Below are positions 1-8,077 of a stretch of DNA of 64,000 bases, piece by piece (the first letter of the stretch is position 1; each line of letters begins with the position of its first letter). The stretch lies in the NCBI GenBank assembly GCA_001898185.1, contig MKTI01000006.1:806001-870000 (forward strand). The letters run 5' to 3'. Below the pieces are notes generated by a model. The model searched no databases. It saw only the letters and a list, made by a program, of their open reading frames with translations, and was not told the DNA's origin. The translations under genes were made by a program, and so were the position numbers. The DNA comes from Cellulomonas sp. 73-145 (GTDB lineage: Bacteria > Actinomycetota > Actinomycetes > Actinomycetales > Cellulomonadaceae).

Positions 1-181
1 CCGCGGTCTCGTCGCTGGTCACCGGCATATAGTGCCTGGAAGGTGGTCGGCCGTTGGCCGACTTGTGGACATCTCACCCGCGAACCACTCGAACGTGGGC
101 GTGTCAAGGAGCGGACAGAATCGTTCCGCGTCCGGCCGGGTGGGCGTCGGCGAGCGTCCCGGTATCGGGCATGCTGGGTCC

Positions 182-730
182 GTGCTCGACGACTTCGACG
201 GGGTGCTGAGCCGCGCCCGCAGCGGAGCGGGCGAGGCGTTCACCCTCCTGTACGGCGATCTGTCGAAGCCTGTCGCCGCCTACGTCCGCGCGCAGGGCGT
301 GCGCGAGGTGGAGGACGTGACGAGCGAGGTCTTCCTCGCCGTCTTCACCGGGCTCAGCGGCTTCACCGGGGACCAGGCGCACTTCCGGTCGTGGGTGTTC
401 ACCATCGCGCACCGTCGGGTGATGGACCACTGGCGCCGCAGCGCCCGCACCGTGCCGCAGGTGCCCTACGAGCCGGCGGAGGACGACCGTGCCGTCGGCA
501 GCGCCGAGGCGGAGGCGATGGACGTGCTGGGGCACCGGCGGGTGCTCGCGCTGCTGGGCCGGCTGACGGGGGAGCAGCAGGAGGTGCTGGTCCTGCGGGT
601 GGTGGCCGACCTCACCGTCGAGCAGGTCGCGGAGGTGGTCGGACGGTCCGAGGGGGCGGTCAAGGCGCTGCAGCGGCGGGGGCTGGCGACGCTGCGCAAG
701 ATGATCGAGACGGAGACCGTGCCCCTATGA
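182..730 (+). CDS. ECF-type RNA polymerase sigma factor
   Basis: A 182-residue sigma-70 family factor of the extracytoplasmic-function type, expected to direct RNA polymerase to a small stress or envelope regulon. The sequence shows region 2 (residues about 15-85, with VEDVTSEVFLAVF and FRSWVFTIAHRRVMDHWRR) and region 4 (about 120-175, LTGEQQEVLVLRVVADLTVEQVAEVVGRS followed by GAVKALQRRGLATLR), with the usual short linker and no extra domain. The frame is open further upstream to 32, but homology-like sequence begins at GTG 182; no strong ribosome binding site is visible, so the mRNA may be leaderless. The stop codon overlaps the next ATG (ATGA at 727), implying translational coupling with the membrane protein, as for a sigma/anti-sigma pair. 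Confidence 0.9.
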   Translation: MLDDFDGVLSRARSGAGEAFTLLYGDLSKPVAAYVRAQGVREVEDVTSEVFLAVFTGLSGFTGDQAHFRSWVFTIAHRRVMDHWRRSARTVPQVPYEPAEDDRAVGSAEAEAMDVLGHRRVLALLGRLTGEQQEVLVLRVVADLTVEQVAEVVGRSEGAVKALQRRGLATLRKMIETETVPL

Positions 731-1578
731 CCGGTTTCGACGATTACGAGGGCATGAGGTCTCAGGACGATGAGCGGCTGCTGACCGGGCACCCTGTGCC
801 CGGCGACGGCGCCCTCGTCGACCTGTTCGACTCGCTGCGCGCCATGGCCCAGGAGCCGGCGCCGGCTCCGACGGCCGAGCTCGCCGCGCTGCTCGAGGCC
901 GGGCTGCCGCCGCGCGTCGCGCCGGTGCCGTTCCCCGTGCTCGTGGGACGTGCCGTGCGGCAGCGCGCCAGTGCCGCGAGCCGGTGGGTCGGTGGCCTCG
1001 GGCTGGCCGGCAAGGTGGTGCTCGGTGCCGGGATCGCGATGGCCGGCGTGACCGGTGCCGCGACCATCCCGGCGGTGCCGGACGTGGTGCAGCAGCCGGC
1101 TCACACCGTGCTGGTCGACGTCGGCCGCGTCTTCGGCGGCGGCGTCGAACCCGCGCCGGCCCCCAGCAGCTCCACCACCGCCCCGCACCGCGACGACACG
1201 CGCCGGACGGGACTGCCCGACGACGTCGCCGGGGAGACCGCCGGTGCGGTCGGCGACCCGGGCGCCGAGCCCACGACGTCGGCGGGAAGTGCCGACGCGA
1301 AGGACGGCCGGGACGCTTCACGTCCGGAGCAGGGGCGCTCGCCGGCCGTCGCCGGGACCGGGTCGCCCGCCGTGGCCGGGCAGGGGACGTCCACCGAGCG
1401 CACCTCGTCCGGCGACCGCACGTCGTCCGGCGACCGCTCGTCGAGCGACCAGGCACCCGCGACCAGCTCGAACGAGTGGATGACGCGCAAGCAGGACGCC
1501 GCTCCCGCGCCGTCGCCCGAGCCGTCGTCGACCCCGTCGCCGCGGCCCGACGCCAGCCCGTCGCCGTCCGAGCACTGA
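727..1578 (+). CDS. Membrane protein coupled to ECF sigma factor (possible anti-sigma)
   Basis: A 283-residue protein with an acidic N-terminal cytoplasmic part (residues 1-90), one probable membrane segment near residues 94-117 (GLAGKVVLGAGIAMAGVTGA), and a long low-complexity Ser/Thr/Pro/Gly tail containing the repeated unit RTSSGD near residues 225-240. The start overlaps the stop of the sigma gene, and the topology (inside N-terminus, single pass, extracytoplasmic tail) is that of a regulator of the sigma factor. No zinc-binding anti-sigma (HxxxCxxC) motif is visible, so an anti-sigma role is inferred from position only. The membrane segment resembles that of the next gene. A strong hairpin follows the stop codon. 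Confidence 0.7.
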   Translation: MTGFDDYEGMRSQDDERLLTGHPVPGDGALVDLFDSLRAMAQEPAPAPTAELAALLEAGLPPRVAPVPFPVLVGRAVRQRASAASRWVGGLGLAGKVVLGAGIAMAGVTGAATIPAVPDVVQQPAHTVLVDVGRVFGGGVEPAPAPSSSTTAPHRDDTRRTGLPDDVAGETAGAVGDPGAEPTTSAGSADAKDGRDASRPEQGRSPAVAGTGSPAVAGQGTSTERTSSGDRTSSGDRSSSDQAPATSSNEWMTRKQDAAPAPSPEPSSTPSPRPDASPSPSEH

Positions 1579-1608
1579 GCCGGATCACGCGCGTCGCGCG
1601 GATCCGGC
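1579..1608 (+). terminator. Hairpin after sigma/membrane-protein pair
   Basis: GCCGGATC at 1579-1586 pairs perfectly with GATCCGGC at 1601-1608, and the interior CGCGCG/CGCGCG can extend the stem. It begins at the stop codon. There is no U-tract, as is common for high-GC actinobacterial terminators. Confidence 0.55.
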
Positions 1609-1737
1609 CGGAGAAATCTCGGCGGACCCCGTAACCCTCCGCGCGGCACCCGCGATTGCCGGGGTGAGGGCGGCACGAGCCGCCGGACAGACGGCGCGGT
1701 CCCGACGGACCGCGCTCCTGCGAACCGGAGGAATCAC

Positions 1738-2268
1738 GTGAGCACTTCGACAGCTGCGGCCGTTCTGGCCAAGATCGCCGGGCTCAGCGCCGCGGGCAAG
1801 GCCACCGTCGGCGTCGTCATCGCCGCGGGCGTGGTCGGTGTCGCTGCGAGCGCACCTGCGATCGCCGACCAGTTCACCGGCTCGGCCACCGCACCGGTGC
1901 CCGGCGTGACCAGCTCCGCCGACGCGAGCGAGTCCGCCGACGCCGTGGAGACGGAGAAGCCCGAGGCCACCGAGACCCCCGAGGCGAGCGAGACCCCCGA
2001 GGCGCGTGAGACCGAGACCGCTCGTCCGCTGCCGACGGACCTGCCGTCCGCCGCGGCGTTCGGCCAGTCCGTCGCCGCCGACGCGCGCGACGGTGGTGTC
2101 GACGGCCCGCAGATCGCGGCCCGCGCGCACGAGCGCAACGACCTGCGCAAGGACGCGGCCTCGCCGGAGCCGACTGAGACGGCCGACGCCACCGAGTCGG
2201 CGGACGTGCACGCGCCTCGCGTGCTGCCGACCGCGGTCCCGACCGCGGCCGTCGACTCGCACCACTGA
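1738..2268 (+). CDS. Hypothetical single-pass membrane protein
   Basis: A 176-residue protein starting at GTG 1738 behind the strong ribosome binding site GGAGGAA. It has one hydrophobic segment near residues 14-40 (GLSAAGKATVGVVIAAGVVG), then an acidic repeat region rich in ET/EA (ETEKPEATETPEASETPEA-like), and a C-terminal part with several alanine-rich acidic stretches. The GL..GK...G..IA..V.G signature closely matches the membrane segment of the preceding gene, suggesting related proteins controlled with the sigma factor at 182. Function is unknown; no catalytic motif is visible. Two hairpins follow. Confidence 0.65.
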   Translation: MSTSTAAAVLAKIAGLSAAGKATVGVVIAAGVVGVAASAPAIADQFTGSATAPVPGVTSSADASESADAVETEKPEATETPEASETPEARETETARPLPTDLPSAAAFGQSVAADARDGGVDGPQIAARAHERNDLRKDAASPEPTETADATESADVHAPRVLPTAVPTAAVDSHH

Positions 2269-2300
2269 GCCGAGCGGCCCTCGAGGCCGCTCACACACGT

Positions 2301-2399
2301 CGCCCGGCGGACCCCCTGCTGCCGGGCGACAGCACGGGACGGCCCTCGTAGGTCGCCCATCACGGACGGCGCCCGGTGGACCCCCTGCCACCGGGCGCC
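2301..2399 (+). terminator. Two tandem look-alike hairpins
   Basis: The first hairpin pairs CGCCCGGC (2301-2308) with GCCGGGCG (2321-2328). The second pairs GGCGCCCGGTGG (2368-2379) with CCACCGGGCGCC (2388-2399), a 12-bp perfect stem. The sequence GGACCCCCTGC or a close variant forms or enters both loops, so they look like a duplicated unit. They separate a plus-strand gene from a convergent minus-strand gene and probably act as terminators. Confidence 0.6.
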
Positions 2400-2451
2400 G
2401 TTCGTGCGCCCAGGCTGTGCCTGGGCATGGCCGGTCAGCGGGAGCGGCGCG

Positions 2452-3528
2452 TCAGAGCCCGCGGCCGGACGGCGAGACGAGGATCTTCACGGCCGTCTCG
2501 TTGTGGTGGATCAGGGTGTCGAAACCCTGGTCGATCAGGTGGTCCAGGCCGATCCGGCCGGTGATGAACGGGGCGAGGTCGACCTTCCCCTGCTCCACCA
2601 GGGGGATCACCTTCTGGTGCGAGTTGACGTAGGCGATGGTGCCGCGCACGTCGAGCTCCTTGAGCACGATCTTGGTCAGGTCGAATGTGCCCGGGTGCGC
2701 CCAGATGGCGATCACGACGAGCACGCCCTGAGGTGCGAGCGCGTCGACCAGCGTGTCGAGCGCCGGCTGCACCGAGGTGCACTCGAAGCCCACGGCGGCA
2801 CCGACCCCACCGGTCAGCTCGCGCACCCGCGCGACGACGTCCTCCGACCGTGGGTCGAGCACGTGCTGGGCGACGCCCGAGTCCACGGCCTTCTGCCGGC
2901 GCAGCGGGCTCGGCTCGCTGATGATCACCGTCACGCCGATCGCCTTGAGCACGGCGGCCGTCAGCAGCCCGATCGGACCGGCGCCGACCACCAGGGCGGT
3001 GTCCCCGGCCTTGGCCCCGCTGCGCTCCACCGCGTGGTACCCGACCGAGAGCGGCTCGATCAGCGCCGCCTGGTCGAGCGGGACGGTGTCGGCGATCTTG
3101 TGCACCCAGCGGCGCTTGACGGAGATCTTCTCGCCGAGCCCGCCGCCCCGGCCGCCGAGGCCGATGAAGCTCATGTCCTTGGACAGGTGGTAGCTGCGGC
3201 TGTCGGGACCGGTGTCGACGTCGTCCGCGACGATGTACGGCTCGACCACCACGTGGTCGCCCACGGCCAGGTCCGTCACACCCTCGCCGAGGGCGCTGAC
3301 GACGCCCGACATCTCGTGGCCCAGCGTGATCGGCGCCGACTCGCCGCTGAGCGGCTGGGGGTGCCCGGCGGGCGGGACGAAGATCGGTCCCTCCGCGTAC
3401 TCGTGCAGGTCGGATCCGCAGATCCCGCACCACGCCACGTCGATGCCGACCTCGCCCGGTGCGACCGGGGGCTCCGGGATCTCGTCGATGCGGATGTCAC
3501 CGCGGTCGTAGTAGCGCGCTGCCTTCAT
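2452..3528 (-). CDS. Zinc-type 2,3-butanediol dehydrogenase-like oxidoreductase
   Basis: A 358-residue medium-chain dehydrogenase of the 2,3-butanediol/sorbitol dehydrogenase type, oxidising a secondary alcohol with NAD in the cytoplasm. It shows the catalytic-zinc motif CGICGSDLHEY (catalytic Cys37), the family insertion PPAGHPQPLSGE before LGHEMSGVV (the GHE motif), and the Rossmann glycine motif VVGAGPIGLL near residue 183. The four structural-zinc cysteines usual near residues 95-115 are absent: that lobe reads YIVADDVDTGPDSRSYHL. The start is ATG 3528 with a strong site, AAAGGAGAT. The substrate cannot be fixed from sequence; acetoin/2,3-butanediol is the closest family assignment. Confidence 0.82.
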   Translation of the reverse strand: MKAARYYDRGDIRIDEIPEPPVAPGEVGIDVAWCGICGSDLHEYAEGPIFVPPAGHPQPLSGESAPITLGHEMSGVVSALGEGVTDLAVGDHVVVEPYIVADDVDTGPDSRSYHLSKDMSFIGLGGRGGGLGEKISVKRRWVHKIADTVPLDQAALIEPLSVGYHAVERSGAKAGDTALVVGAGPIGLLTAAVLKAIGVTVIISEPSPLRRQKAVDSGVAQHVLDPRSEDVVARVRELTGGVGAAVGFECTSVQPALDTLVDALAPQGVLVVIAIWAHPGTFDLTKIVLKELDVRGTIAYVNSHQKVIPLVEQGKVDLAPFITGRIGLDHLIDQGFDTLIHHNETAVKILVSPSGRGL

Positions 3529-3822
3529 GGCTCATCTCCTTTGATGAGGCCGGGCCTGGGAAGACCCGGCCGTACGTCCATCCTGCGCCCGGCCGCGGAG
3601 TGCCCCAGACCGTGGAGGGCGCTAACGGACCACCTCGACCGGTTCGTCGTCCCAGATGGAGGTCGCGTCGGGGACGTTGGTCCTAGCCGGCGCAGTCCGC
3701 CGCGACGAGCCCAGTCCCAGGCTGGATGGACGACCCGGCGATGCGGCAGACCGTGCTCTCGTACTCCCGGGCCTGCCCGCGTGGCCGGGCCCGACGCGAC
3801 CGACCTTGGCGGGGGAGCAGGC

Positions 3823-4458
3823 TCAGGCGTGCTCGGTGACGAGCCGGACGGCGAAGCCGATCAGTGCCACCCCGGTGACCCGGTCGAGCGCGCGGCGCAC
3901 GGCGGGCCGTCCGACGACGTGCCGAGCACGGGTCAGCAGGTGGGCGTAGCCGACCTGCCAGGCGAAGGTCAGCAGCACGTGGATCACCACGAGCAGCGCC
4001 AGCCCGCGCGCGCCCGGCAGGGACGGGGGAGCGAGCGTCGGCAGCATCGCCGTGTAGAACACCGCGATCTTCGGGTTGAGCAGGTCGGTGGTCAGGCCGG
4101 TGAGGAACGGCGCTCGCGCGGTCGTGCTGGTGGGGCCGGTCAGCTCGACGTCGGTGCCGGCGACGGGCGCGTGCTGCGTCCGGAAGGCCTGGACACCGAG
4201 GTAGAGCAGGTACAGCACCGCGAGCACCTTGACGACGAGGTACGCCCGGGGTGACGCGGTGAGCAGCGCCGTCAGCCCGAGGACGGCCAGCGAGCCCCAG
4301 ACCAGCAGACCGGTGACGATGCCGGCAGCGGCACGGGTGGCGGCCGGCCGGCCACCGGCCAGCGCGGCCCGGGTGATCACCGCCATGTCCGGTCCCGGCA
4401 GGATGGTGAGCAGCGCCAGCACCCCGGTGGCTACCAGCAGGTGGCTCAGCATGGGCAC
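3823..4458 (-). CDS. LysE/RhtB-family amino-acid exporter
   Basis: A 211-residue integral membrane protein of the LysE translocator family, which exports amino acids or related metabolites by proton antiport. The N-terminal family signature LTILPGPDMAVITRAALAGG is present, followed by about six hydrophobic segments and the conserved DLLNPKIAVFYTAMLP near residue 125. The start is GTG 4458; an ATG two codons later (4452) is an alternative. It stands alone, convergent with nothing obvious, and its natural substrate is unknown. Confidence 0.85.
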   Translation of the reverse strand: MPMLSHLLVATGVLALLTILPGPDMAVITRAALAGGRPAATRAAAGIVTGLLVWGSLAVLGLTALLTASPRAYLVVKVLAVLYLLYLGVQAFRTQHAPVAGTDVELTGPTSTTARAPFLTGLTTDLLNPKIAVFYTAMLPTLAPPSLPGARGLALLVVIHVLLTFAWQVGYAHLLTRARHVVGRPAVRRALDRVTGVALIGFAVRLVTEHA

Positions 4459-4554
4459 AGTGTGCGAGCCCGCGGGCGCGGTTCCCAGGGGGTGTTCGGC
4501 AGTCGGTCAGTGGTCGGGCGGCGTCAGGTCGGGACGTCGCCGCGGCCGGCCGGC

Positions 4555-5400
4555 TCAGCCGGCTGCGGGCGCCGGCAGGGTGGACCCCGGCGGCAGCGGC
4601 TGGTCCGGGCAACCGGCGAGCACGCCGGCCATCGACCTGCGCTCGGCGGTGGTGACGGTCAGCCCGTACGTGTACTTCACGCCGACCTGCCGGGCGACGT
4701 ACGTGCAGCGGTACGCGACGTTCGGCGGCAGCCACTGTGCGGCGTCACCGTCGGACTTCTGCGTGTTCAGCGGACCGGAGACGGCCAGCAGGTTCAGCGG
4801 GTCGTTGCCCAGCCGGTACCGCGTGGTCTGGTCCCAGGCGGACGCGCCGCTGGCCCAGGCGTCGGCGAGGGCGACGACGTGGTCGATCTGCACGTCGTTC
4901 GACGTGTTGGTGCCGCGGGTGAACGCGATCGTCGTGCCCGAGTACGGGTCGGTCAGCGTGCCGGAGAGCACCACGCAGTCGTTGGTGCCCGGCTTGAGCA
5001 CAACGTCGTGCAAGTCACGGCGCAGGATGTCGTTGCGGGTGTCGCAGCCGTTGCGGTCCAGGTCGACGGCCCGGTAGCCGAACAGGTCGCGCTGGTAGCC
5101 GGCCCTGGTCGGGGAGTCGTTGACGCGCAGCGCCGCGAGGGCGACGAGCGCACCCCGACCCCGTCCCGCGGGGAGCGCCGTCGAGCTGTCGGCGGCCCGG
5201 GCGGTGGACGGGCGATCCGTCGCCGTCGGACTCGGCATGCCCGTGCGCGTCGCCGTCGGCTCGGTGTGCGGTGCCGCCGTCGCGGCGGCGACGCCGATGC
5301 CGACCAGGAACAGCGCCACCACCAGGGCCCCGGCACGTCCCCTCCGCGCCGGGCGACGACCGGCTGCCGCAGCGGGCGGGGCGGCGGCGCGGACGGTCAC
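4555..5400 (-). CDS. Secreted HNH nuclease-family protein (DUF1524-like)
   Basis: A 281-residue exported protein. Residues 1-43 form a basic N-terminus and hydrophobic signal/anchor (ALVVALFLVGIGVAAA), followed by a Ser/Thr/Pro linker to about residue 80. The catalytic domain has the HNH-type motif VQIDHVVALADAW (D173, H174) and the downstream NDPLNLLAVSGPLNTQKSDGDAAQWLPP-like block (split here at N199-W223), the arrangement of actinobacterial secreted DUF1524/HNH nucleases. Paired cysteines (C119, C142) fit an extracellular fold. Likely role is degradation of external DNA for nutrient scavenging; this is inference. Confidence 0.8.
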   Translation of the reverse strand: MTVRAAAPPAAAAGRRPARRGRAGALVVALFLVGIGVAAATAAPHTEPTATRTGMPSPTATDRPSTARAADSSTALPAGRGRGALVALAALRVNDSPTRAGYQRDLFGYRAVDLDRNGCDTRNDILRRDLHDVVLKPGTNDCVVLSGTLTDPYSGTTIAFTRGTNTSNDVQIDHVVALADAWASGASAWDQTTRYRLGNDPLNLLAVSGPLNTQKSDGDAAQWLPPNVAYRCTYVARQVGVKYTYGLTVTTAERRSMAGVLAGCPDQPLPPGSTLPAPAAG

Positions 5401-5534
5401 GGCGCCGACTTAACCGCGCCGTCGGCCCGCACCGGCTGCGCGACTCGCCGGGCCGTGATGTCGATCCGAGCCTGTCCCGTTCGACCACCAGATGAGAGGG
5501 TCGACGACCGACCCGCGACCGAGAGGTGGAGACG

Positions 5535-5951
5535 ATGGCGAAGTACATGCTGATCATGCGTCCGTCGGACGAGACGTTCGCCGCGATGATGCAGCGGCCG
5601 TTCGAGGAGATGCTCGAGACTGTCGGGCGGTTCAACGACGAGCTGATCAGGGCCGGCGTGCTGCTCGCGGCGGAGGGGCTGGACCCGGAGGTCAGCGTCG
5701 TCGTCGACTACTCCAGCGAGCCGCCGCTGGTGACCGACGGGCCGTACGGCGAGACCAAGGAGCTGTTCGGCGGGTACTACGTGCTCGACGTGGCGAGCCT
5801 CGAAGAGGCGGTCGAGTGGGCCAAGCGCATGCCGCCGTTCCCGGGCGCGAAGACCGAGATCCGCCGCGTCACCGAGATCGACGAGTTCCCGCAGGACAAC
5901 GAGTGGGTGGTCAAGGAGCGGGCGTGGCGCGAGCAGACGGGTCAGCTCTGA
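5535..5951 (+). CDS. YCII/DGPF-domain protein
   Basis: A 138-residue dimeric alpha-beta-barrel protein of the YCII-related family. It starts MAKYMLIMRPSDE and contains the hallmark DGPYGETKELFGGYYVLDV (DGPF motif variant DGPY). Start ATG 5535 is preceded by GAGAGGTGG; a GTG at 5526 is a weaker option. In actinobacteria these proteins are usually encoded immediately before a DUF6596-type sigma factor, which is exactly the arrangement here. The biochemical role is not established; a ligand-sensing or small-molecule-binding partner of the sigma factor is the usual proposal. Confidence 0.85.
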   Translation: MAKYMLIMRPSDETFAAMMQRPFEEMLETVGRFNDELIRAGVLLAAEGLDPEVSVVVDYSSEPPLVTDGPYGETKELFGGYYVLDVASLEEAVEWAKRMPPFPGAKTEIRRVTEIDEFPQDNEWVVKERAWREQTGQL

Positions 5952-7303
5952 CGCCCGACGCCGGCCCCGACGCCGCCGCTGCCGCAGCCCGACCGGCCGT
6001 CGCCGGGACGCCTCGTGACCCTCACGAGGCGTCCCGGGCGGCGGTGGAGGCGGTCTGGCGCATCGAGTCCGCACGGATCGTCGGAGCGCTGGCGCGGTGG
6101 ACCGGCGACTTCCCGCTGGCCGAGGACCTCGCGCAGCAGGCGCTGGCCGAGGCGCTGGAGAGCTGGCCGCGGGACGGTGTCCCGGCGAACCCGGGCGCGT
6201 GGCTGCTGACCGTCGGGCGGCGGCGGGGGATCGACGGCTTCCGGCGTCGGGCGGCCCTCGACGAGCGCTACGCGGCGCTGGCGCACGGGCTGCGCGAGGG
6301 GGAGCTGGTGTCGTCGTCGGGCGGCCCGGAGACGCAGGACGGGCTGGACGCGCTGCTGCCGGACCCCGACGAGATCGACGACGACGTGCTCGCGCTGGTG
6401 TTCATCGCGTGCCACCCGGTGCTCTCCGCCGAGGCGCGCGTCGCGTTGACCCTGCGCGTGGTGGCGGGCCTGACCACGGACGAGATCGCCCGCGCCTTCC
6501 TGGTGCCGAGGGCGACGGTCCAGGCGCGGATCACCCGTGCGAAGAAGACGTTGGCCGCCGCGAAGGTGCCGTTCGAGCTGCCCGCGCCCGACGAGCGACC
6601 GCAGCGGCTCGGCGGCGTGCTGAGCGTGCTGTACGTCGTCTTCACCGAAGGCTCCACAGCCACCGCGGGCGACGACCTGCTGCGGGTCGACCTGGCCCGC
6701 GAGGCGCTCCGGCTGGCCCGGGTGCTGTCCCGGCTGCTGCCCGCGGAGCCGGAGGTGCACGGTCTGCTGGCGCTGATGGAGCTGACCGCCGCCCGGTTCC
6801 CGGCCCGCACCGGACCGGACGGCGCGGCGGTCGGCCTGCAGGACCAGGACCGCCGGCTGTGGGACCGCGCCGCCGTCGCACGCGGGCAGGCCGCGCTGGC
6901 GCGCGCGGTCCAGGCGGGGCGCGGCCTCGGGCCGTACGGCCTGCAGGCCGCGATCGCCTCGTGCCACGCGGCCGCGCCGTCGGTCGAGGCGACCGACTGG
7001 GAACGGATCGTGCTGCTCTACGAGGCGCTCGGGCGGGTGGCGCCGTCACCGGTGGTGGAGCTGAACCGGGCCGTCGCCGTCGCGATGCTGCACGGCCCCC
7101 TGACCGCGCTCGCGATCGTGGACGACCTGGCTGCGGGTGGCCGGCTCGCCGCCTCGCACCTGCTGCCCAGCGTCCGGGGCGAGCTGCTGGCCCGGCTCGG
7201 GCGTCCGACGGAGGCACGTGCGGAGCTGCTGCGCGCCGCCGAGCTCACCACCAACCGGCGCGAGCGGGAGCTGCTGGAGCGCAAGGCCGCCGACCTGGCC
7301 TGA
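5924..7303 (+). CDS. DUF6596-type (ECF42-like) RNA polymerase sigma factor
   Basis: A 459-residue sigma factor with region 2 (AVEAVWRIESARIVGALARWTGDFPLAEDL), region 4 (EARVALTLRVVAGLTTDEIARAFLVPRATVQARITRAKK) and a long C-terminal helical extension (about residues 225-455) of tetratricopeptide type, typical of this ECF class. The extension is thought to replace a dedicated anti-sigma factor. The start is uncertain. GTG 5924 is chosen because AAGGAG lies five bases upstream (5913-5918), giving a 28-base overlap with the YCII gene; GTG 6044, just before the conserved region, is an alternative. Overlap with the YCII gene implies one transcript. Confidence 0.85.
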   Translation: MARADGSALTPDAGPDAAAAAARPAVAGTPRDPHEASRAAVEAVWRIESARIVGALARWTGDFPLAEDLAQQALAEALESWPRDGVPANPGAWLLTVGRRRGIDGFRRRAALDERYAALAHGLREGELVSSSGGPETQDGLDALLPDPDEIDDDVLALVFIACHPVLSAEARVALTLRVVAGLTTDEIARAFLVPRATVQARITRAKKTLAAAKVPFELPAPDERPQRLGGVLSVLYVVFTEGSTATAGDDLLRVDLAREALRLARVLSRLLPAEPEVHGLLALMELTAARFPARTGPDGAAVGLQDQDRRLWDRAAVARGQAALARAVQAGRGLGPYGLQAAIASCHAAAPSVEATDWERIVLLYEALGRVAPSPVVELNRAVAVAMLHGPLTALAIVDDLAAGGRLAASHLLPSVRGELLARLGRPTEARAELLRAAELTTNRRERELLERKAADLA

Positions 7304-7306
7304 GCG

Positions 7307-7975
7307 TCAGCGCTCGGCGGCCGTGCAGATGCAGGACCGGTTGCCGTCGGCGTCCTCGACCACCCAGTACCGCGGCGCCGCATGGTCGCTGACCAGGCGG
7401 CCGCCGGCGTCGAGCACCGCCGCGAGCCGCCGCTCGCCCTCGTCGATGCCCACCCACACGTCGAGGTGCCACCGCTGCTCGAACGGCTGCACCGGCAGAG
7501 CCAGGGGGTCGTCCGCGGCTCCGGGCTCCTGCCACCACAGCGTCGGGACCTGGCCGGACGGGTCCACCGCCTCGCCGTCCGCGACCGTGCCGCCCAGCAG
7601 CGCGGCGTAGAACGGCGCGAGCCGGGACCCCGCGGCCGTGTCGAGCCCCAGCTCGAGCTGCGTGAGCCCGACGACGTCGGAGGCGATGCCCTGCGCCGCC
7701 GCGACCTCGCTGATGCGGCGCGCCAGGTCGACGTCCCGGTCGGTGATCCCGCCGGCATCGTGGCTGGTCAGCGTCACGATCACGTCCGGGTAGGTCAGCT
7801 GCACGTCGGGGTGGTGGTTCGCCGCCTCGGCCAGCTCGCCGATCCGGTTCACCAGCGCCAGCCCGGTGGCGAAGTCGCCGGTGCGGAACCGGGCCTTGAG
7901 CCGTCCCAGCAGCTGCCGCCAGTCGGCCAGACCGGCGTCACGCACCTGGGTGGTGGTCAGCAGGGCATCAGCCAT
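7307..7975 (-). CDS. Pterin-4a-carbinolamine dehydratase / glyoxalase-like fusion
   Basis: A 222-residue two-domain protein. Residues about 8-100 are a 4a-hydroxytetrahydrobiopterin dehydratase (PCD/DCoH) domain with the catalytic AANHHPDVQLTY motif. Residues about 108-220 are a glyoxalase/bleomycin-resistance-like (VOC) domain (TQLELGLDTAAGSRLAPFYAALLGG, ending in YWVVEDADGNRSCICTA). This fused architecture occurs in actinobacteria, but its physiological role is not settled. The start at 7975 follows GGGAG; the frame is open to 8017 without a better start. It is convergent with the sigma factor, with a gap of only three bases. Confidence 0.85.
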   Translation of the reverse strand: MADALLTTTQVRDAGLADWRQLLGRLKARFRTGDFATGLALVNRIGELAEAANHHPDVQLTYPDVIVTLTSHDAGGITDRDVDLARRISEVAAAQGIASDVVGLTQLELGLDTAAGSRLAPFYAALLGGTVADGEAVDPSGQVPTLWWQEPGAADDPLALPVQPFEQRWHLDVWVGIDEGERRLAAVLDAGGRLVSDHAAPRYWVVEDADGNRSCICTAAER

Positions 7976-8077
7976 CGTGCACTCCCTCGGTGGTGCTTCG
8001 GGGCAGGACGACCTCACGGTAAGCCGGGCTCGCCGGGCGCTGCCCGGCGAAGGCCCCCGGACGGATCGTTGCTCCGA

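Noticed and set aside
1..181. Upstream coding sequence before the first sigma factor
   Set aside because: The sigma frame is open to 32 and a minus frame spans 19-243, but neither shows conserved sequence before 182; treated as promoter region with no clear elements.
2404..4254. 616-codon open frame opposite the dehydrogenase and exporter
   Set aside because: It is the reverse-strand shadow expected in very GC-rich DNA: no domain, His/Arg/Asp-rich composition and no ribosome binding site.
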